A stretch of 44,643 bases of DNA from an uncultured Prevotella sp. Its GTDB lineage: Bacteria; Bacteroidota; Bacteroidia; Bacteroidales; Bacteroidaceae. The stretch's first letter is position 1, and the number at the start of each line of letters is the position of its first letter. The notes under the pieces are model-generated. The model had not been told where the DNA came from and did no database searches. It saw nothing but the letters and a program-made list of their open reading frames with translations. Location: positions 1 through 44,643 of the forward strand of contig CAMPYJ010000021.1 in NCBI GenBank assembly GCA_946998205.1, read 5' to 3'. A program made the translations under genes and the position numbers. Below, one piece after another: positions 41,329 to 44,643 of this stretch.

Positions 41329-42609
41329 ATGAACAACAAGAATTTTGCTATGCGCACACATCACAACCACATCCATCAGTCAGTCGGCACGCACCTTCGT
41401 ATGGTCATCAGCATCGCCGCACTCATGTTCTGCTTCAACCTCCATGCCACTCATGAGGTACACATCCGGCAGCGACTTTTCACTACCGGCGGAAAGAATG
41501 CCGTCCCCTACCGCATCCCCGCCATCGCCACATGCAGCAACGGCGACATCATCGCTGCGGCCGACTACCGCTATTGCGGCTCCGACATCGGCTATGGAGC
41601 CGTGGACGTGGTCTGTCGCACGAGCCGCGACAACGGCAAGACGTGGTCGGCTGAGAAGGTGTTGGCCGACGGACGGGGCAACGAGGCTGATATCAAGTGG
41701 GACTATGCCTTCGGCGACTGCGCCCTGGTGGCCGACAAAAACAGCAGCGAGGTGCTCGCTGTTTGCGCGGCCGGCAAGACAGTATATTTCCATGCGACGC
41801 GCAACAACCCTAACCGCATCGCCATCTTCCGCAGTCATGACAACGGAAAGACGTGGGACAAGGGTCACGAAATCACCGAACAGATATACCGCCTGTTCGA
41901 CCAACGGAAGGCCGGACCCATCCAGTCGCTCTTCTTCACGTCGGGCAAGATTCACCAAAGCCGCCACGTCAAGGTAGGCAAATACTACCGTCTGTACGTC
42001 GGCCTGTGCACCCTGTCAGGCAACTTCGTGCTTTACAGCGACGATTTTGGCCGGCAGTGGAACGTGCTGGGCGACATCAACGCGTCGCCCTGCCGCGACG
42101 GTGACGAGGTGAAATGCGAAGAACTGCCCGACGGCAGCCTCATTCTCAGTTCGCGTCACAACGGCCGACTGTTCAACGTATTCACCTTCAGCAACCTCAA
42201 AAAGGCCGAAGGCTCCTGGGGACAACGCACCGAAGCGGCTGCCTTCGCGGGCATCGAGAACGAGTGTAATGGTGAAATCTTAGTCGTCCCAGCCATCCGC
42301 AAAGCCGATGGCAGGAAAACGTTCGTTGCCATTCAGTCGGTTCCTTTCGGTCCACAGCGAACGCGCGTAGGATTCTTTTACAAGGACTTGGGCAAGAAAC
42401 GTCTCACATCCCAGCAGCTGGCCGACGGCTGGCAGCGGGGCATGATGGTGTCAACAGGCTTGGGAGCCTACTCCACCATGACGCTTCAGAAGGATGGGAG
42501 GATTGGATTCTTGTGGGAGTCTGGACCCACCATCTACAATATCGACTATCAAAGCCTAAAACTTGAGGACATCACCAACGGGCAATATCAACTCGCGGGA
42601 AGGTTCTGA
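41329..42609 (+). CDS. Exo-alpha-sialidase (GH33-like)
   Basis: Exported enzyme that releases terminal sialic acid from glycans. After a signal-like segment (VISIAALMFCFNLHATHE) comes YRIP (residue 61), holding the first Arg of the triad. Asp boxes are at DNGKTW (101), DNGKTW (171) and DDFGRQW (239). The Glu of KCEELPDGSLILSSR and the following Arg, then QRTRVG and the nucleophile-like Tyr in LGAYSTM, complete the site. The start at 41329 lies after the promoter; 41350 is also possible and the frame to 41299 is upstream of it. The gene is plus-strand, more GC-rich than its surroundings, and flanked by two MITE copies. Confidence 0.9.
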   Translation: MNNKNFAMRTHHNHIHQSVGTHLRMVISIAALMFCFNLHATHEVHIRQRLFTTGGKNAVPYRIPAIATCSNGDIIAAADYRYCGSDIGYGAVDVVCRTSRDNGKTWSAEKVLADGRGNEADIKWDYAFGDCALVADKNSSEVLAVCAAGKTVYFHATRNNPNRIAIFRSHDNGKTWDKGHEITEQIYRLFDQRKAGPIQSLFFTSGKIHQSRHVKVGKYYRLYVGLCTLSGNFVLYSDDFGRQWNVLGDINASPCRDGDEVKCEELPDGSLILSSRHNGRLFNVFTFSNLKKAEGSWGQRTEAAAFAGIENECNGEILVVPAIRKADGRKTFVAIQSVPFGPQRTRVGFFYKDLGKKRLTSQQLADGWQRGMMVSTGLGAYSTMTLQKDGRIGFLWESGPTIYNIDYQSLKLEDITNGQYQLAGRF

Positions 42610-42628
42610 AACGTACGAAAAGCCCGAA

Positions 42629-42768
42629 GGGAGGTTCTATAAATCAGCTTTGACAGATTGTGAGACTATTTTTGAGGTCATGACCTCAAAAATAGTTCAC
42701 AAGATGACAAAACGTAAACAGACTGACATTAAAAGCCTTACCGTGTTAATTTATAGAACCGCCCTTAA
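42629..42768. mobile_element. MITE-like element, copy 4 (apex deleted)
   Basis: A 140-bp copy beginning with a degraded end (GGTTCTATAAATCA) and finishing TTAATTTATAGAACCGCCC with TTAA. The normal apex is gone and replaced by the perfect palindrome ATTTTTGAGGTCATGACCTCAAAAAT. It sits just after the sialidase stop and before the end of the zinc-ribbon gene, and is 25-30% shorter than copies 1 and 2. Confidence 0.85.
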
Positions 42769-42815
42769 ACGAAAGAGCCGGGGTGGGGTGTGTTCAGTTG
42801 GTGGTTTCAGCTCAC

Positions 42816-43649
42816 CTACTCGGCGTCATCAGCGGTCTTGGCCGCCTTTCTTACCGTACGCTTGCGCTTTGGTTTCTCCTCCGTAGTGTTTTTCTCTACT
42901 TTCACACCGGCCAATTCGGGATCTATCATGATACGTCCGCAATACTCACACACGATGATTTTCTTGTGCATCTTGATGTCCAGCTGTCGCTGTGGCGGAA
43001 TCTTGTTGAAGCAGCCACCACACGCGTCACGCTGCACATACACGATGCCCAGTCCGTTTCGTGAGTTTTTGCGGATGCGCTTGAAACTTGAGAGCAGGCG
43101 CGGTTCTATCGTCACCTCGAGCTCACTGGCCTTGTTTTTCAGTTTCTCCTCCTCGTCACGCGTCTCCTGCATGATTTCATCAAGCTCTTCCTTCTTCTCC
43201 TTCAAGGCTGCCGTACGGTCTTTAATCAGCTCATCGGCCTTTGCCAAGTCAGCGTTCTTCTCCTCCACCTTGAGTAAGGCTTCCTTGATTTTCTTGTTGC
43301 AAAGCTCAATCTCAAGACTTTGAAACTCAATTTCCTTGGTCAGCGTGTCATACTCGCGGTTGTTCTTCACCTCGTCAAGCTGTTTTTTGTAACGCTCCAC
43401 GCTCGCTTCAGCGCTTGTTATGTCAGTCTTCTTCTGTGCGACAGCCTTCTTGAACTCATCGATGTCGGTCTTAATCTTCTCCACGCGAGTGTTCAAGCCG
43501 GCTATCTCGTCCTCAAGGTCCTGCACCTCCAGTGGCAGTTCCCCGCGCAAGGCTCGTTTCTCGTCAATGCCCGACAGGGTGGTTTGCAACTGATAAAGCG
43601 CCTTCAACTTCTCTTCTACTGATAAATCTGTAGGATCTTTCTTTGCCAT
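42816..43649 (-). CDS. Coiled-coil protein with C-terminal C4 zinc ribbon
   Basis: 277 residues. Residues about 10-190 are a long, charged coiled coil (AGLNTRVEKIKTDIDEFKKA, LDEIMQETRDEEEKLKNKAS). A zinc ribbon follows with CGGC and, about 25 residues on, CEYC (zf-RING_7 type), then a Lys-rich tail KPKRKRTVRKAAK. Relatives (CT398/CdsZ-like and the DUF164 group) form helical hairpins and may bind nucleic acid or sigma factor. The Nif3-like gene ends 35 nt upstream, a conserved pairing in many bacteria. Confidence 0.9.
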   Translation of the reverse strand: MAKKDPTDLSVEEKLKALYQLQTTLSGIDEKRALRGELPLEVQDLEDEIAGLNTRVEKIKTDIDEFKKAVAQKKTDITSAEASVERYKKQLDEVKNNREYDTLTKEIEFQSLEIELCNKKIKEALLKVEEKNADLAKADELIKDRTAALKEKKEELDEIMQETRDEEEKLKNKASELEVTIEPRLLSSFKRIRKNSRNGLGIVYVQRDACGGCFNKIPPQRQLDIKMHKKIIVCEYCGRIMIDPELAGVKVEKNTTEEKPKRKRTVRKAAKTADDAE

Positions 43650-43684
43650 GTTCTATTTGATTTATTGATTGATTCATCCCCTTG

Positions 43685-44473
43685 TTAAAGGTAGATGATT
43701 GGATTCGTGTTGATATTGGTCAGATGACATTCAGCTCCAGGACACCGCTCCTCGATAATCTGTTTCAATAGCTCGGTGGTGTACTGCTCACTCTGGTAAT
43801 GACCTATCACGGCCAACTGTATGCGCTGCTCCATGCCGAAAAACTCGTGATAGCCCATTTCGCCCGTCACGAAAGCGTCGGCGCCGGCCTGCAACGCGTC
43901 TTTCAAGAGAAACGAGCCGGAGCCTCCACACAGCGCAACGGTCTTGATGGGTCGCCGCAACAGCTGGTTGGCCTGCACGCACTCCACGTCAAACGCGCGC
44001 TTGAGCATCATGATGAAGTCATCGGCAGCCATTGCTTCCGCAAAGCATCCAACGACGCCCTCGCCACCTTCCACGCCATCAACCAGCTGCGTCTTGCCGA
44101 TGAGCGACAGGTTCTGCAACCCCATCTTCCCGGCAATCTTGTAGTTCACGCCGCCTTTGGCGCTGTCCAGGTTGGTGTGCATGGCCACGATGGCCACGTC
44201 GTGACGGATGGCCTTCATGACCGTTCGCTGCACATAGTTCTGGTCGGAGATGCACGACAGCCTGCGGAATATCAGCGGATGGTGCGCCACAATGAGGTTA
44301 CACCCCAGCGCGACAGCCTCGTCAACAATCTGCTCCGTCACATCCAGACACAATAAAGCCCCTGATAGTTCCGCCTCTGTCAGTCCAACTTGCAACCCAG
44401 CGTTGTCATAATCTGCTTGCAAGGGCAAAGGCGCGAATCGCTCAAGGGCATTCACCACTTCTATTATCTTCAC
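43685..44473 (-). CDS. Nif3-like dinuclear-metal-centre protein
   Basis: 262-residue member of the Nif3/YbgI family, which forms ring-shaped hexamers with two metal ions per active site; the substrate is unknown. LQADYDNAGLQVG, LIVAHHPLIF (metal His pair), AIVAMHTNLD and the C-terminal IGHYQSEQY are conserved. I place the start at GTG 44473. It gives the usual N-terminus (VKIIEVVNALERFAP) and has AGGT just upstream. The ATG frame to 44536 extends above the predicted transcription start. Confidence 0.9.
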   Translation of the reverse strand: MKIIEVVNALERFAPLPLQADYDNAGLQVGLTEAELSGALLCLDVTEQIVDEAVALGCNLIVAHHPLIFRRLSCISDQNYVQRTVMKAIRHDVAIVAMHTNLDSAKGGVNYKIAGKMGLQNLSLIGKTQLVDGVEGGEGVVGCFAEAMAADDFIMMLKRAFDVECVQANQLLRRPIKTVALCGGSGSFLLKDALQAGADAFVTGEMGYHEFFGMEQRIQLAVIGHYQSEQYTTELLKQIIEERCPGAECHLTNINTNPIIYL

Positions 44474-44497
44474 GCTACCTATATTATTTAGCTGTTG

Positions 44498-44529
44498 CAA
44501 AGATAATGTTTTCACGACAAATACGCAAG
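44498..44529 (-). promoter_or_regulatory. Promoter of the Nif3/zinc-ribbon operon
   Basis: CTTG at 44526-44529, 20 bp, then a perfect TATCTTTG at 44498-44505. It supports the GTG start at 44473. Confidence 0.6.
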
Positions 44530-44593
44530 ACCGCAACGCAGTTTAACGTTATTTTCCGTTTCACATGCTCTTCACAACCCTACTTTTTCTAAA

Positions 44594-44643
44594 GGGCGGT
44601 TCTATAAATTACCGCCGTAAAGTTTTTTGTATGTTGGACAGTT
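44594..44643. mobile_element. MITE-like element, copy 5 (runs off the window)
   Basis: Left-type end GGGCGGTTCTATAAATTACC followed by GCCGTAAAGTTTTTTGTATG. It continues beyond the last base. Confidence 0.8.

Noticed and set aside
41380..41967. 195-residue ORF opposite the sialidase
   Set aside because: It is the antisense shadow of a GC-rich gene; no motif.
44474..44536. ATG start for the Nif3-like gene at 44536
   Set aside because: A perfect -7 box lies within this stretch, so the codons would be upstream of transcription; GTG at 44473 restores the family N-terminus.

Overview
The window comes from a bacterium of the Bacteroidota, most likely Prevotella or a close relative. Three things point there. 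Many genes have the Bacteroidota promoter (TTTG, 19-21 bp, TAnnTTTG). Lipoproteins follow the Bacteroidota export pattern, and gene content is typical (BtuB/BtuG, an OmpA-like porin, a Vor/Kor 2-oxoacid:ferredoxin oxidoreductase, an HsdR_N protein beside holA). Almost every gene is on the minus strand. The exceptions are an outer-membrane protein (20190), an HsdR_N-domain protein (39914), a short ORF fragment (40387) and a sialidase (41329).

Layout in + coordinates: (1) 1-3640, an in-frame 66-bp repeat at the left edge, then a vitamin B12 uptake operon (btuB, btuG) under a cobalamin riboswitch. (2) 3739-6119, an acyl-ACP thioesterase and an OmpA-family porin. (3) 6252-11663, a long operon: ffh, folD, a tiny TPR protein and four 2-oxoacid:ferredoxin oxidoreductase subunits. 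(4) 11759-13837, a nuclease-family protein and a DMT transporter. (5) 13835-18315, an aromatic amino acid operon (pheA, aminotransferase, DAHP synthase/chorismate mutase, tyrA). It is preceded by a leader peptide with nine consecutive Tyr/Phe codons and by mutually exclusive antiterminator and terminator hairpins, which is ribosome-mediated attenuation read directly from the sequence. (6) 18375-24946, a TPR protein, two envelope proteins, a copper ATPase lacking most of its nucleotide-binding domain, and a WecB-like epimerase. (7) 25110-31357, a four-gene, AT-rich Wadjet (JetABCD) anti-plasmid system. (8) 31757-38359, SPFH/NfeD, an M48 lipoprotein protease, a tiny lipoprotein, pyrK-pyrD and an XRE regulator. 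(9) 38496-44643, holA, HsdR_N protein, sialidase, zinc-ribbon protein and a Nif3-like protein.

Two repeat families run through the intergenic DNA. One is a roughly 140-200 bp inverted-repeat element (MITE-like, ends GGGCGGTTCTATAAATTA) with five copies. The other is a set of four degenerate tandem arrays with a period of 22 bp, each lying at or just beyond the 3' end of a minus-strand reading frame and in the same orientation. I do not recognise either from a named family. The attenuator, the 22-bp arrays and the N-domain-less copper ATPase are the observations I would look at first.
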